From Bordetella parapertussis (GTDB lineage: Bacteria; Pseudomonadota; Gammaproteobacteria; Burkholderiales; SG8-41), in assembly GCA_945861275.1 (NCBI GenBank), contig CAMATZ010000024.1:23248-87247 (forward strand): a DNA stretch of 64,000 bases, written 5' to 3'. The position numbers and the translations under genes are program-made. This document shows, piece by piece, positions 48,986 to 58,380 of the stretch (the stretch's first letter is position 1; each line of letters begins with the position of its first letter). The notes beneath the pieces were generated by a model, which had not been told where the DNA came from, searched no databases, and saw only the letters and a program-made list of their open reading frames with translations.

Positions 48986-50446
48986 ATGAAGCATCGAGCA
49001 CAAGAAATCCACGCCGGGTTGAAGCACCCGGTGATCGACGGCGACGGCCATTGGATGGAGCCGATTCCGGTGTTCCTCGAGTACTTGAGCGAAGCGGGCG
49101 GCCCCGGTTCCGTCGACAAGATGCGGGCGCTGTGGCGCCAGAATGACGCATGGTACCGATCCACTGCGGAGGTGCGCCAGCACCATCGCCTGCGCCGCGC
49201 CATCTGGTGGGGTGTGACCAGCAATACGCTCGACAAGGCTACGGCGCTGCTGCCGGCCCTGCTCAATGAGCGCCTGCCGGAATTGGGTATTGACTTCGCG
49301 GTGATGTATCCCAGCTTCGGGCTCACCATCAACGGCATAGCCGACGATGACCTGCTACGGGCCTCGGCGCGCGCCTACAACCGCATGACGGCCGACATGT
49401 TCGCGCCGTTTGCGGCAAGGTTTGCGCCGGTAGCCATCCTGCCCGCGCGTACGCCAGATGACGCTATCGAGGAGCTGGAATACGCGGTAGGCACGCTGGG
49501 ATTCAAAGCGATCATGCTGCGCGGAAACCAGGAGCGCGCCATCCCCAGCGCTGCGGAAGGCATCGATCCGCGCAAGGCCGCCTGGTACTGCGACACCATC
49601 GCGCTGGACAGCCCCTATGACTACGACCCGTTGTGGCAGCGCTGCGTAGATCTTGGCGTGGCAGTGACCCAACACTCGGGCAGCCCGCGCTGGCAGGATC
49701 GCGCCTCCATCAGCAACTTCACTTACAACCATGTCGGCCACTTCGCCGAATCCAACCACGCCTTCGCACGCGGCGTTTTCCTGGGTGGTGTCGCGCGCCG
49801 CTACCCCAGCCTCAATTTCGGCTTCATGGAAGGCGGCGTGAGCTGGGCCTGTCAAATGGTCGGCGACATGATCGAACACTGGGAGAAACGCCAGCGCACC
49901 GCTTTGCAGTACCCGAATGAAACGAATGTTGCCGAGTTACAGCAGCTTATCGGAAAGTATGGCGATCCGCGATTGAAAGCCAATGCCGATGCGATCATGA
50001 ATAACCTCGACGCATTCCGTCCGGAGTGCAGTCTTGAAGAACTCGCGCGGCCCGAGCACGTCACCGACGATTTTGAAGCGGCGGGCGTCAATTCAAAAGC
50101 GGATATCCGGTCCGTGTTCTCCGGCAACTTCTACTTCGGCTGCGAAGCGGACGACCGCGCAACGATGTGGGCCTTCGACCCGCGTATGGGCGTGCGGCTG
50201 CGTCCGGTGTTCAGTTCCGACTTCACGCATTTCGACGTGCCCGATTTCAGGGAAGTGATTCCCGAAGCGTTTGAGATGGTGGAAAAAGGCTTCGTCACCG
50301 ATCAGGATTTCCGCGAGTTCACCTTCACCAACGCCGCACGTCTGCATACCGGCAACAACCCGGACTTTTTCAAGGGCACTGTGGTGGAGCAGGCGGTGGT
50401 TGATGAGCTTGGGTTGAAGAGGGCGGAGGCGGTGGCAAGTGCCTGA
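48986..50446 (+). CDS. Amidohydrolase-2 family metal-dependent hydrolase/decarboxylase
   Basis: This 486-residue TIM-barrel protein opens with PVIDGDGHWMEP, the first metal-binding segment of the ACMSD-like amidohydrolases. FVNFMEGGVSWA-like (FGFMEGGVSWA) and SDFTHFDVPDFREV near the C-terminus supply later active-site residues. AAAGGAG precedes the ATG. The family includes decarboxylases of aromatic acids and hydrolases, so the reaction is not defined. It follows a bug gene closely and may act on the imported acid. Confidence 0.85.
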   Translation: MKHRAQEIHAGLKHPVIDGDGHWMEPIPVFLEYLSEAGGPGSVDKMRALWRQNDAWYRSTAEVRQHHRLRRAIWWGVTSNTLDKATALLPALLNERLPELGIDFAVMYPSFGLTINGIADDDLLRASARAYNRMTADMFAPFAARFAPVAILPARTPDDAIEELEYAVGTLGFKAIMLRGNQERAIPSAAEGIDPRKAAWYCDTIALDSPYDYDPLWQRCVDLGVAVTQHSGSPRWQDRASISNFTYNHVGHFAESNHAFARGVFLGGVARRYPSLNFGFMEGGVSWACQMVGDMIEHWEKRQRTALQYPNETNVAELQQLIGKYGDPRLKANADAIMNNLDAFRPECSLEELARPEHVTDDFEAAGVNSKADIRSVFSGNFYFGCEADDRATMWAFDPRMGVRLRPVFSSDFTHFDVPDFREVIPEAFEMVEKGFVTDQDFREFTFTNAARLHTGNNPDFFKGTVVEQAVVDELGLKRAEAVASA

Positions 50447-50581
50447 GTTGTAGTAGTCGCGACTTGCTCTGTGACAGACATTGTCCGCCGACGCCTGGTG
50501 AAGGCTATTTCACTCATCGACCGTCAAAGGCCAGCTCGTTATTCCCTCCAAGATCCGGCGGATGTTTGGAATCAAGCAAGG

Positions 50582-50662
50582 GTGGGCAAAACGTCTTTTG
50601 TTTTGCCCACGCGGTCGAACATGAACCGCCCCGCAACGCGTGGGCACAAAGGGCGTGCCCAC
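50582..50662. repeat. Pair of GTGGGCA hairpin repeats
   Basis: GTGGGCAAAAC (50582-50592) pairs with GTTTTGCCCAC (50600-50610). GTGGGCAC (50640-50647) pairs with GTGCCCAC (50655-50662). They fill the gap before the lactonase-like gene and include its first annotated codons. Confidence 0.65.
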
Positions 50663-51755
50663 CCTACTACAGCGCCTGCTGCTGAAGGAAGGTGCGGAGC
50701 GGTTTGTGGAGCGGGGGAACAACGAGGATGGCAACATCGGGGTCTACACGCTGCAGGCCGATGGCTCGCTGCAGCCCGGCGCGCGCGTTCCGGCCGCAGG
50801 CAAGGTGGTGATGCCGATGACCGTCAGCCCCGACAAACGCTTGCTCATCGCCGGTGTGCGCACGACGCCGTTCACGGCGCAGACCTACAGCATCGACCGC
50901 TACAGCGGCGCGCTGAAGTCCATAGCGACGGGGCCTCTTCACGAAAGCTACCCGTACATTTTTCTTGATCGCAGCGGGCGCTTCCTGCTCGGCGCCTCGT
51001 ACGGCGCGAATCTCGTGAGCGTAAACCCGGTCGGCGCCGACGGGCGTGTGGGCGAGACGCTGCAGGTGATCCCCACCGCGCGCAACGCGCACGCCATCAT
51101 CACCGACAACAGCAACCGCTATGTGTTCGTGCCGCACCTGGGCACCGACCAGATCTTCCAGTTCGTTTTCGACGCGAAGAGTGGCCGGCTCACCGCCAAT
51201 ACGCCACCGGTGGTGCAGATGAAGAGCGGGATCGGTCCGCGCCACCTCATCACCTCGTCCGACAACCGCTTCGTCTACCTGCTGAACGAGTTGACGGCGA
51301 GCGTCACCACGCTGGCGCTCGACAGCAAGACGGGGCTGCTTACGGAGGTAAGCTCGGCTTCCGCACTTCCACCCGACAGCAAACTCGTGCCCGGCGGACC
51401 GCGCGGTCCCGACGCGCCTAAGCGCAACCGCGACAATGACATCTGGGCCTCAGACCTGCATCTGGCGCCGCACGGGAATTTTTTGTACGCCGCGGAGTGC
51501 ACCAGCAGTTCGCTCGGCGCCTTCCGCGTGGACGCAGCCACCGGCAAGCTCACCTGGCTCGGCAGCACCCCCACGGAGAAACAGCCGCGCGGCTTTCGCA
51601 TCGATCCGGCGGGGCGCTACGTGGTCGTTTCCGGCGAGCAGTCGGACACGCTCTCCACGTATGCGATCAACCCGGCCAGCGGCGCTTTGAAGCCGATCGG
51701 AAAATACCCGACCGGCAAAGGCTCGAACTGGGTGGCGATCGTCAGTTTTGATTGA
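50640..51755 (+). CDS. Lactonase-family (6-phosphogluconolactonase-like) beta-propeller, altered N-terminus
   Basis: This reading frame of 371 codons matches seven-bladed lactonase-type propellers from about residue 25 (EDGNIGVYTLQADGSLQP) to the end. Conserved VMPMTVSPDKRLL, GPRHLITS and GRYVVVSGEQSDT repeats are visible. Known members hydrolyse 6-phosphogluconolactone or act as carboxy-muconate cyclases. The first codons (GTKGVP) are translated from a hairpin repeat. The opening strand reads FVERGNN rather than the usual FVYVSNA. The 5' end may have been replaced or damaged, so start and activity are uncertain. Confidence 0.7.
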   Translation: MGTKGVPTLLQRLLLKEGAERFVERGNNEDGNIGVYTLQADGSLQPGARVPAAGKVVMPMTVSPDKRLLIAGVRTTPFTAQTYSIDRYSGALKSIATGPLHESYPYIFLDRSGRFLLGASYGANLVSVNPVGADGRVGETLQVIPTARNAHAIITDNSNRYVFVPHLGTDQIFQFVFDAKSGRLTANTPPVVQMKSGIGPRHLITSSDNRFVYLLNELTASVTTLALDSKTGLLTEVSSASALPPDSKLVPGGPRGPDAPKRNRDNDIWASDLHLAPHGNFLYAAECTSSSLGAFRVDAATGKLTWLGSTPTEKQPRGFRIDPAGRYVVVSGEQSDTLSTYAINPASGALKPIGKYPTGKGSNWVAIVSFD

Positions 51756-51855
51756 CGCCTAAGTTATTGATTTTATTCAAGCAGGATTCCCAGAAATAGA
51801 ATTTGTAGAAGTCCACATCAGTTCGCCGGAGTCCATTAGTTGTAATAGGCCAAGG

Positions 51856-52913
51856 TTGGGAGTAGGCTTGCACGCGGCTGGAAGGAGGCCTCACGATGAG
51901 GGTGTTGGCCTCGTGGTTACCATGCTGTTGCTGGCGGCCTCAATTGGCGGCGCGCAGGCGCAGCTTGGCCTGGCGGGGCCGGCGCGCGCGCCTGCGCAAG
52001 ATTCGGCACAGGGGTTTCCGCAACGGCCGTTGCGCACCATAGTCCAGTTTCCGCCGGGAGGCTCGACCGACATCGTCGGCCGCATCGTATCCGCCGCGCT
52101 AAGCGAAGTGCTCGGCCAGCAGGTCATCGTCGACAACCGGGGCGGGGCGGCTGGCAACATCGGCGCTGAGATCGCGGCCCGCGCGACGCCCGACGGCTAC
52201 ACGCTATTCACCTGCAATATCGCCACCTTCGCGATCAGCCCGGCGCTCTACCGTAAGCTCGCCTACAATCCGGAGATCGACTTCGCGCCGCTGGGCCCGA
52301 CCGGCGCAACACCCAACGTCCTGGTCGTCAATGTTGCGCAGCCGGCAGCGACGATCGCCGAGTTTATCGCCCTCGTGCAAGCGCAACCCGGCAAACTCAA
52401 TTACGCGTCGGCCGGTGTCGGCACTTCGCCGCAGTTGTCGATGGAGTTGTTCAAGACGCTGGCCCGCTTTGAAATCGTGCATGTCCCGTACAAGGGCGCC
52501 GGTCCTGCGCTGGCCGACCTGATCGGGGGCCACGTGCAGGCGATGTTCACCACCGTGCCGTCGGTAATCTCGATGGTCCGCTCCGGCAGGATTCGCGCGC
52601 TCGGAGTCACGTCGGCACAGCGCTCCCCCGATCTGCCCGAGGTGCCGACCATCGCCGAGTCCGGCATGCCCGGCTTCGAGGTCATTTCCTGGCAGGGCCT
52701 TTGCACCCCCCCGCCGGGGTACCGCCAGCGGTGCTCACTCAGCTACGCACCGCACTCGCCAAGGCGCTCGCTCTGCTGGACACCGTCAAACGGCTGGCCG
52801 ACCAGGGCCAGCAATCCACCCCAATGACCTCTGCGCAGTTCGCAGCGTTTCTCCGCGCCGAGCGCACCAAGTGGGCCAAGGTGGTGAAGGACGCCGGCAT
52901 CAAGCCGCAATAA
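51856..52913 (+). pseudogene. Bug-type substrate-binding protein gene, frameshifted
   Basis: The frame from about 51913 encodes a signal peptide and the Bug signatures TIVQFPPGGSTDIVGRIVSA, VDNRGGAAGNIGAEIAA and HVPYKGAGPALADLIGG. It shifts out of frame at a run of seven C near 52705-52711. The C-terminus continues in another frame (PAVLTQLRTALAKAL to AGIKPQ, ending 52913). At the 5' end a good Shine-Dalgarno GGAGG and ATG 51896 are in yet another frame relative to the signal peptide, hinting at a second shift. It is either a decaying gene or a homopolymer sequencing error. Confidence 0.75.
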
Positions 52914-52990
52914 GTACGGACGACAGCAGCCGCAGCGATGTTATTCCGCATTCATGCGCATGCCGGATTAAATTCCATGTGCGCCCAAAA

Positions 52991-53869
52991 TCACGCCTCG
53001 AACGCATAGCGGTAGGCGCTGCCGTGCCGCACGATGCGTCCGATGGTCGGCGCAGGGAAATGCCCTGGCAGCAGGCGCGTACCGAGCTCGGCATGCTCTT
53101 CGACCAGCCGCGTGCGCGTCCTGCGCGACAACTCACGATCGGTGCAGGCGAGCGTTGACCATTCCGGCTGCATCAACTGGAACTGGTGATGCACCACGTC
53201 GCCCAGAAAAACGGCGCGCTCATCGCGCGAGCGGGCGTGAATCACCACGTTGCCGGGCGTATGGCCGGGGGCGCTTTCGAACCACAAGCCGTCTTCGAGC
53301 GCGTAGTCGTCGTCAACCAGCAGCGACTGGCCCGCGCGCACCACCGGCAGCACACTGTCCTCGAAGGCGAGGCGGTGCGGCGTTTGCTCGCCCCGCTCCT
53401 GCGCGCCCCGACTGTACTCAAACTCGCGGCGCGCCATGATGTAGCGCGCATTGGGAAAGGTCGGCACCCAGCGCCCGTTTTCGAGACGGGTGTTCCACCC
53501 CACATGATCCCAGTGCAGGTGAGTGCACATCACGTAGTCGACGTCCTCGACGGTGACGCCTGCATGGGCGAGATCGGCGAGAAACGGGGATCGCAGCTGA
53601 TGAAACTGCGGCCGCGTCGGGCGCTCCTTGTCATTGCCGATGCAGGAATCGATGAGGATGGTGTGATGCCCGGTCTTGACGATGAAGCTGTGAAAGCTGA
53701 ACACCAGCTTGCCGCTTACCGGGTCGATCAGCCGTGGTCCCGCCATATCGGGGTGCGCCCGCAACAACTCGGGATCGAAATCGGGGAAAAACACCTCGGG
53801 CGCTATGAACGGCCCTTCGAACTCGCTGATGCAATGCACCTCGAAATCGCCGATGCGCGTGGCCTGCAT
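52991..53869 (-). CDS. Metallo-beta-lactamase fold hydrolase (lactonase-like)
   Basis: This 292-residue cytoplasmic MBL-fold protein has the THLHWDHVGWN dinuclear zinc motif, with further ligands in APGHTPGN (His) and FLGDVVHH (Asp, His). No signal peptide is present. It is closest in layout to N-acyl-homoserine lactonase and related hydrolases. The substrate is not defined. It is divergent from the CocE-like hydrolase gene 94 bases away. Confidence 0.85.
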   Translation of the reverse strand: MQATRIGDFEVHCISEFEGPFIAPEVFFPDFDPELLRAHPDMAGPRLIDPVSGKLVFSFHSFIVKTGHHTILIDSCIGNDKERPTRPQFHQLRSPFLADLAHAGVTVEDVDYVMCTHLHWDHVGWNTRLENGRWVPTFPNARYIMARREFEYSRGAQERGEQTPHRLAFEDSVLPVVRAGQSLLVDDDYALEDGLWFESAPGHTPGNVVIHARSRDERAVFLGDVVHHQFQLMQPEWSTLACTDRELSRRTRTRLVEEHAELGTRLLPGHFPAPTIGRIVRHGSAYRYAFEA

Positions 53870-53963
53870 ATTTTTCTCCTCACTGTGGATTCGAAATCAC
53901 TATAATTGATGATAGCTATTGTTGCCATCAAAATTTATCGCATTTACCACTCGGAGTTGACGC

Positions 53964-55673
53964 ATGAACGATACGTTGCAAAACGTTACGCTGGGTTCAC
54001 AAGATCAGGGCCACAAACTGATTGTCGAAAAAGATGTGTGGATTCCGCTGCGCGACGGCGGCCGGCTGTGCGCGGATATTTTCCGGCCCGATACCACGAC
54101 CCGAGTACCGGTGATCGCCAACATCACCGTGTATCAAAAAAACAAGTTGTGGATACCCCCCGCCGACCTCGATGAAAAAGCCAACCCCCACATGAACTGG
54201 GAAACGGTGAATCCCGAGTGGTGGTGCCCGCGCGAATATGCGTGTTTGCGCATTGACTCGCGCGGCTCGGGCCAGTCCCCGGGTAAATGCGAGCCGAGTT
54301 CGTATCAGGAATCTCTGGATTTTTACGATTGCATCGAATGGGTGGCGAAGCAGCCCTGGTGCAACGGCAGCGTCGGCACGCTGGGCATTTCGTATCACGC
54401 CAGTTCGCAATGGCGCGTGGCGAACCTGCAGCCGCCATCGCTGAAAGCGATTATGCCGTGGGAGGGCCGTGCCGATCAGTATCGCGATCAGTGTTACCAC
54501 GGCGGGATTTTTGCAATGGGCTTTGTCTCCAACTGGATCGCCACCCACACCGCGCATCATCTGCTGGGGCGGCCGCGCAGCTTCAATCCGGAATCGTTTC
54601 AGCCCGACATGCTTTACAACCTGATGCGCAACGATCTCGATTCGCAGTGGTGGCGTATGATGAGCGCGCGCTGGGAAAACATCACCATGCCGGTGTACAG
54701 CGTGGGCAACTGGGGCGGCTTTTCACTGCACCTGCGCGGCAACACCGAGGGCTACACGCAGGCCGCGGCCAAGCACAAAAAGCTGCGCATCCACACCGGC
54801 ACGCACTTTCATCCGTTCCACTCCCACGAAGGCCGCGCCGAGCAACTGCGCTGGTTCGACCACTGGCTGAAGGGCATCGATACCGGCATTCTTGATGAAC
54901 CGCCGATCAAACTTGAAATCCGCACTGGCGGCAGCAAAAAACCTTATGCGTTTCGTACCGAAACAGAATGGCCGCTGGCGCGCACCGACTGGAAAAAAGT
55001 TTATCTCAAAATCGAGCGTGCGCAAGGCGAGGATGAAATGGCGGCTGAAGGTGTGCTCACCTGCGATGCGCCCGCCACCGAATCCAGCCTGAGTTATTCG
55101 GCCAGCGGCTCCACTGCGGCGGGTGTCGCGTCGGGTTCTTCACTCTCCACCACCCACGGCGGCGCAGGCCGTCTCGGCGTGTCGTTCGAGAGCGACCCCA
55201 TGCCCGCAGACAGCGAAATCACCGGCCCGCTGATGCTGAACCTCTGGGTGTCGAGTTCGTCGGAGGACATGGACATTATGTGCACGCTGCGCAACATCGG
55301 CCCCGACGGCAAGGACGTGTGGGAAGTCGGCCAGCACGGCGGTCCGGTGCCGCTCACCAAAGGCTGGCTGCGCGCGTCGCACCGCAAGACCGATGCGCTG
55401 AAATCGACGCCGTACCGGCCGTTTCATCCGCACGATGAGCGCCGGTGGCTGGAGCCGAACAAGCCGGTTGAATGCCAGATCGAGATCTGGCCGACCTGCA
55501 TCGTGCTGAAAAAAGGCCACAAACTGCGGCTCGATATTCAGCCGCGCGACGGCGTCGGCGCGGCACCTTACACGCATTACCACTGCGACTACAACGCCGG
55601 CGCTACGAATACGATTTATTCGGGCGGCGACAAGCAGACGTATCTGCTGGTGCCGTTTATTCCGGCAAAGTGA
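53964..55673 (+). CDS. CocE/NonD family alpha/beta-hydrolase (X-Pro dipeptidyl-peptidase type)
   Basis: This 569-residue protein has an N-terminal alpha/beta-hydrolase core with the nucleophile S143 in TLGISYHASSQ, and a catalytic His in HFHPFHSHEGR-like sequence. A C-terminal jelly-roll domain has DIMCTLRNIGPDG and KLRLDIQPRDG-type strands. Family members hydrolyse esters (cocaine esterase) or X-Pro peptides. The gene overlaps the SDR gene by four bases (GTGA), so both are co-translated. Together with the following mmgE gene this looks like an ester or acid breakdown operon. Confidence 0.9.
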   Translation: MNDTLQNVTLGSQDQGHKLIVEKDVWIPLRDGGRLCADIFRPDTTTRVPVIANITVYQKNKLWIPPADLDEKANPHMNWETVNPEWWCPREYACLRIDSRGSGQSPGKCEPSSYQESLDFYDCIEWVAKQPWCNGSVGTLGISYHASSQWRVANLQPPSLKAIMPWEGRADQYRDQCYHGGIFAMGFVSNWIATHTAHHLLGRPRSFNPESFQPDMLYNLMRNDLDSQWWRMMSARWENITMPVYSVGNWGGFSLHLRGNTEGYTQAAAKHKKLRIHTGTHFHPFHSHEGRAEQLRWFDHWLKGIDTGILDEPPIKLEIRTGGSKKPYAFRTETEWPLARTDWKKVYLKIERAQGEDEMAAEGVLTCDAPATESSLSYSASGSTAAGVASGSSLSTTHGGAGRLGVSFESDPMPADSEITGPLMLNLWVSSSSEDMDIMCTLRNIGPDGKDVWEVGQHGGPVPLTKGWLRASHRKTDALKSTPYRPFHPHDERRWLEPNKPVECQIEIWPTCIVLKKGHKLRLDIQPRDGVGAAPYTHYHCDYNAGATNTIYSGGDKQTYLLVPFIPAK

Positions 55674-56428
55674 CTTCCACCCGCAAACGCACGGCCTTCG
55701 TCACCGGCGCATCGCAGGGGCTGGGTGCAGTCATTGCACTGCGTCTGGCTCACGACGGCTACGACGTAGCCGTGTCTGCTACCCACGTTGGAAATCTTAC
55801 GGACACGGTCGCCGCGCTGGGTGCAACGGGTGCGCAGGTGGTGGCGGTGCCGCTCGACCTGCGCTCGCAGCAAAGCACCGAGCAGGCGATGACTCAAGTC
55901 ATCAAGGCATTCGGCGAACTCGATGTGCTGGTCAACAACGCCGGCGTTACCACGCGCTCGCTGGCGCTGGATGTAACGCGTGAAGAATGGCAGTCGGTGA
56001 TGGAGGTCAATCTCACCGGCACGTTTTTCATCAGCCAGCAGATGGGGCGGCACCTGATCGCGCAAAAGCGCGCGGGTTGCATCGTCAATCTGGGTTCCAC
56101 GCATGGGCTGGTGGGCTTCGCGCAGCGCTCGGCTTACGGCATTTCCAAAGCGGGTATTTCACACATGACGCGCATGCTCGCCATTGAGTGGGCCGAGCAT
56201 CGCATACGCGTCAATGCGGTGGCGCCGGGCACCGTGGCCACACCGTCGCGGGTGAAGTTTTTCACCGCCGACGCCGGAGGTTTCAAAGCCATGATCGACC
56301 GCGTGCCGCTGGCGCGGCTGTGCGAGATGGAGGAGGTAGCGGCGATGGTGAGCTACCTCGCCGGCCCGGATGCGGCGTATATTACCGGGCAGACGATGGT
56401 GCTGGACGGCGGGCTTACCGCTTATTGA
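55670..56428 (+). CDS. Short-chain dehydrogenase/reductase
   Basis: This 252-residue SDR starts at the GTG overlapping the upstream stop; in-frame sequence further upstream lies inside the hydrolase gene. It has TGASQGLG for NAD(P) binding, NNAG, the catalytic Y-G-I-S-K, and the C-terminal YITGQTMVLDGGLTAY typical of the FabG-like group. It probably oxidises or reduces a hydroxyl group in the same pathway as the hydrolase. The substrate is undefined. Confidence 0.92.
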   Translation: MTSTRKRTAFVTGASQGLGAVIALRLAHDGYDVAVSATHVGNLTDTVAALGATGAQVVAVPLDLRSQQSTEQAMTQVIKAFGELDVLVNNAGVTTRSLALDVTREEWQSVMEVNLTGTFFISQQMGRHLIAQKRAGCIVNLGSTHGLVGFAQRSAYGISKAGISHMTRMLAIEWAEHRIRVNAVAPGTVATPSRVKFFTADAGGFKAMIDRVPLARLCEMEEVAAMVSYLAGPDAAYITGQTMVLDGGLTAY

Positions 56429-56458
56429 TTTGCCAACGATAGCGAAAGGAAACCAATC

Positions 56459-57859
56459 ATGCTGACCCAACAACTGGCGCAATTTGTTATCCATACACGA
56501 GAAACCGATGTGCCCGCCGCAGTACTCGATGGCGCGCGCGATGCGCTGGTTGACACGCTGGGCTGCACGCTCGCGGGCACCCTCGACGAAGGCGCCGAGA
56601 TCGCACAGCGCTGGGTGATGGAAACCGGCGCGCGTGCGCAGGCCGCTGTGCTCGGCACGCGGCTTGCTACCTCACCCGCTGAAGCCGCATTTGCCAATGG
56701 CCTTGCCGCGCATGCGCTTGATTTCGATGACGCGATGACCACGCTGCGCGGGCATCCGACGGCGCCGATGCTGGGCGCGGGTCTCGCGGTAGGCGAAGCG
56801 GCAGGCGCCAGCGGCAAGGCAGTGCTCGCTGCGATTTCGATTGGCCTTGAAGTCGGCGGCAAGCTGGGCCCGGCGTTCGGCGCGCAGCATTACATCAAGG
56901 GCTGGCACAGCACGGCCACGGTGGGCGTGTTTGGCGCGACGGCAGTTGCCGCGCGTCTGTGGGGACTGACGGTTGAACAATTGCAAACCGCATGGGGCAT
57001 CGCCGCTTCGCAGGCATCGGGACTGATACGCAATTTCGGCACCATGACCAAACCGTTTCACGCGGGACACGCGGCGCGCAGCGCGGTGATGGCGGCGTGG
57101 CTGGCGAAAAATGGCTTCACCGCCGACAGCAATATTTTCGATGGCAAGAACAATCTCTTCGGCACCTATGCCGGCAACGACGCGGTGCCGCTGGAATCAA
57201 CGTTAAAACATCTCGCCAGCCCGTGGGAGATGCTGACCCCCGGCATTTACGTCAAGCGTTATCCGTGCTGCTACTGCAACCACCGGCCGGTGGGCGGCAT
57301 GTTTGAACTCATCAAACAGCACAACATCAAGGCCGAAGAAGTCACCAAAGTGCGTATCGGCTTTTTGCCGGGCGCGGATACGCCGTTGATCCATCGCGAT
57401 CCGCACACCGGTCTTGAAGGAAAATTCAGCATGGAATACAACGCCGCCGCAACCGTGCTCGATGGCAAACTCATCATGGAAACGTTTACCGATGCCATGG
57501 TGCAGCGCCCGGAAATACGCGCGTTCATGCCCAAGGTCGAGCGCTTCTACATCCCCAGCGAGAAAACATTTTCCGGCACTACCGGCTATAACGATATCGA
57601 GATTGAAACCCGGCGCGGCACATTCAGGTTGAACATCGACCGCGTGCCCGGCTCGCCCGCATGGCCAATGACAGCAGCGGATCGCGAGGAAAAATTTCTC
57701 GATTGCGCGGGGCGCGTGCTGGGCAGTGCGGGTGCGAAGAAGCTGTATGCCCTAGCGGATCGCTGCGGGCAGTTGGCGAACATCGCTGAACTTGCGCGCG
57801 CCACGGTGCCCGTGGAATCGCGCCAGGCTGCCGCACAAAACACCATAGTAATTGTTTAA
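56459..57859 (+). CDS. MmgE/PrpD family protein
   Basis: This 466-residue member has the all-helical N-terminal domain (FANGLAAHALDFDDAM, GWHSTATVGVFGATAVAARLWGL) and the smaller C-terminal domain. Family proteins include 2-methylcitrate dehydratase and cis-aconitate decarboxylase, and many act on unknown carboxylic acids. GAAAGGA precedes the ATG, 30 bases after the SDR gene. A decayed internal-deletion copy lies at 62163-62421. A strong terminator follows this gene. Confidence 0.92.
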   Translation: MLTQQLAQFVIHTRETDVPAAVLDGARDALVDTLGCTLAGTLDEGAEIAQRWVMETGARAQAAVLGTRLATSPAEAAFANGLAAHALDFDDAMTTLRGHPTAPMLGAGLAVGEAAGASGKAVLAAISIGLEVGGKLGPAFGAQHYIKGWHSTATVGVFGATAVAARLWGLTVEQLQTAWGIAASQASGLIRNFGTMTKPFHAGHAARSAVMAAWLAKNGFTADSNIFDGKNNLFGTYAGNDAVPLESTLKHLASPWEMLTPGIYVKRYPCCYCNHRPVGGMFELIKQHNIKAEEVTKVRIGFLPGADTPLIHRDPHTGLEGKFSMEYNAAATVLDGKLIMETFTDAMVQRPEIRAFMPKVERFYIPSEKTFSGTTGYNDIEIETRRGTFRLNIDRVPGSPAWPMTAADREEKFLDCAGRVLGSAGAKKLYALADRCGQLANIAELARATVPVESRQAAAQNTIVIV

Positions 57860-57901
57860 AAAATTCAATAAAAACAATAAGTTACGGTATTTGTGTGCGG
57901 T

Positions 57902-57943
57902 AAAAAATCGGGCGGACAGCAATGTCCGCCCGATTTTTTATGC
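57902..57943. terminator. Bidirectional rho-independent terminator
   Basis: CGGGCGGACA and TGTCCGCCCG form a perfect 10-bp stem around GCAA. It is flanked by an A run on the left and a T run on the right, so it works on both strands. A paralogous copy with a compensatory base-pair change lies near 62473-62496. Confidence 0.88.
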
Positions 57944-57953
57944 ATCGCGCACG

Positions 57954-58139
57954 CTACTCGATCTTGATGTTCGCCTGTTTGATAATGTCGGCCACCTGCG
58001 CGCTTTGTTTTTTCAGGTACGCGCCCATGTCATCCGCGCGGTGGTAATTGACGTCGAGACCAACGCTCCCCATTTTCTCGCGCGCATCGGCGGATTGCAG
58101 AACCTTGTCCACTGCCGCTGCTACTTTGTCGACGGACAT
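57954..58139 (-). pseudogene. C-terminal remnant of a bug gene
   Basis: About 60 codons encode VDKVAAAVDKVLQSADAREK and on to NIKIE. This is nearly identical to the C-terminus of the intact Bug protein at 62518-63480. Homology ends near 58134 and nothing upstream restores the gene. The remaining about 240 bases to the next gene show no other recognisable feature. Confidence 0.85.
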
Positions 58140-58380
58140 TCGGAGGCATTAGCCTGCTTACTGGCATCCTTGGGGCGTTGGCGCGCGCGCCGTAACTTTT
58201 TACTGCTCGTAGACGAACCTACGGCAGCGGGGCACAACGAGATGCCGATGCGGCTCATGCACTGAACGAATGCCGTGACAGGCAGCAGGACCGCTCGATG
58301 CAGCTGCCCTTGACATGCGGAGTAGGCGCCAGAATAATGTCGTGCGGATTGCTCGTAACGCAGTGAGCAAGGAGATTCCA

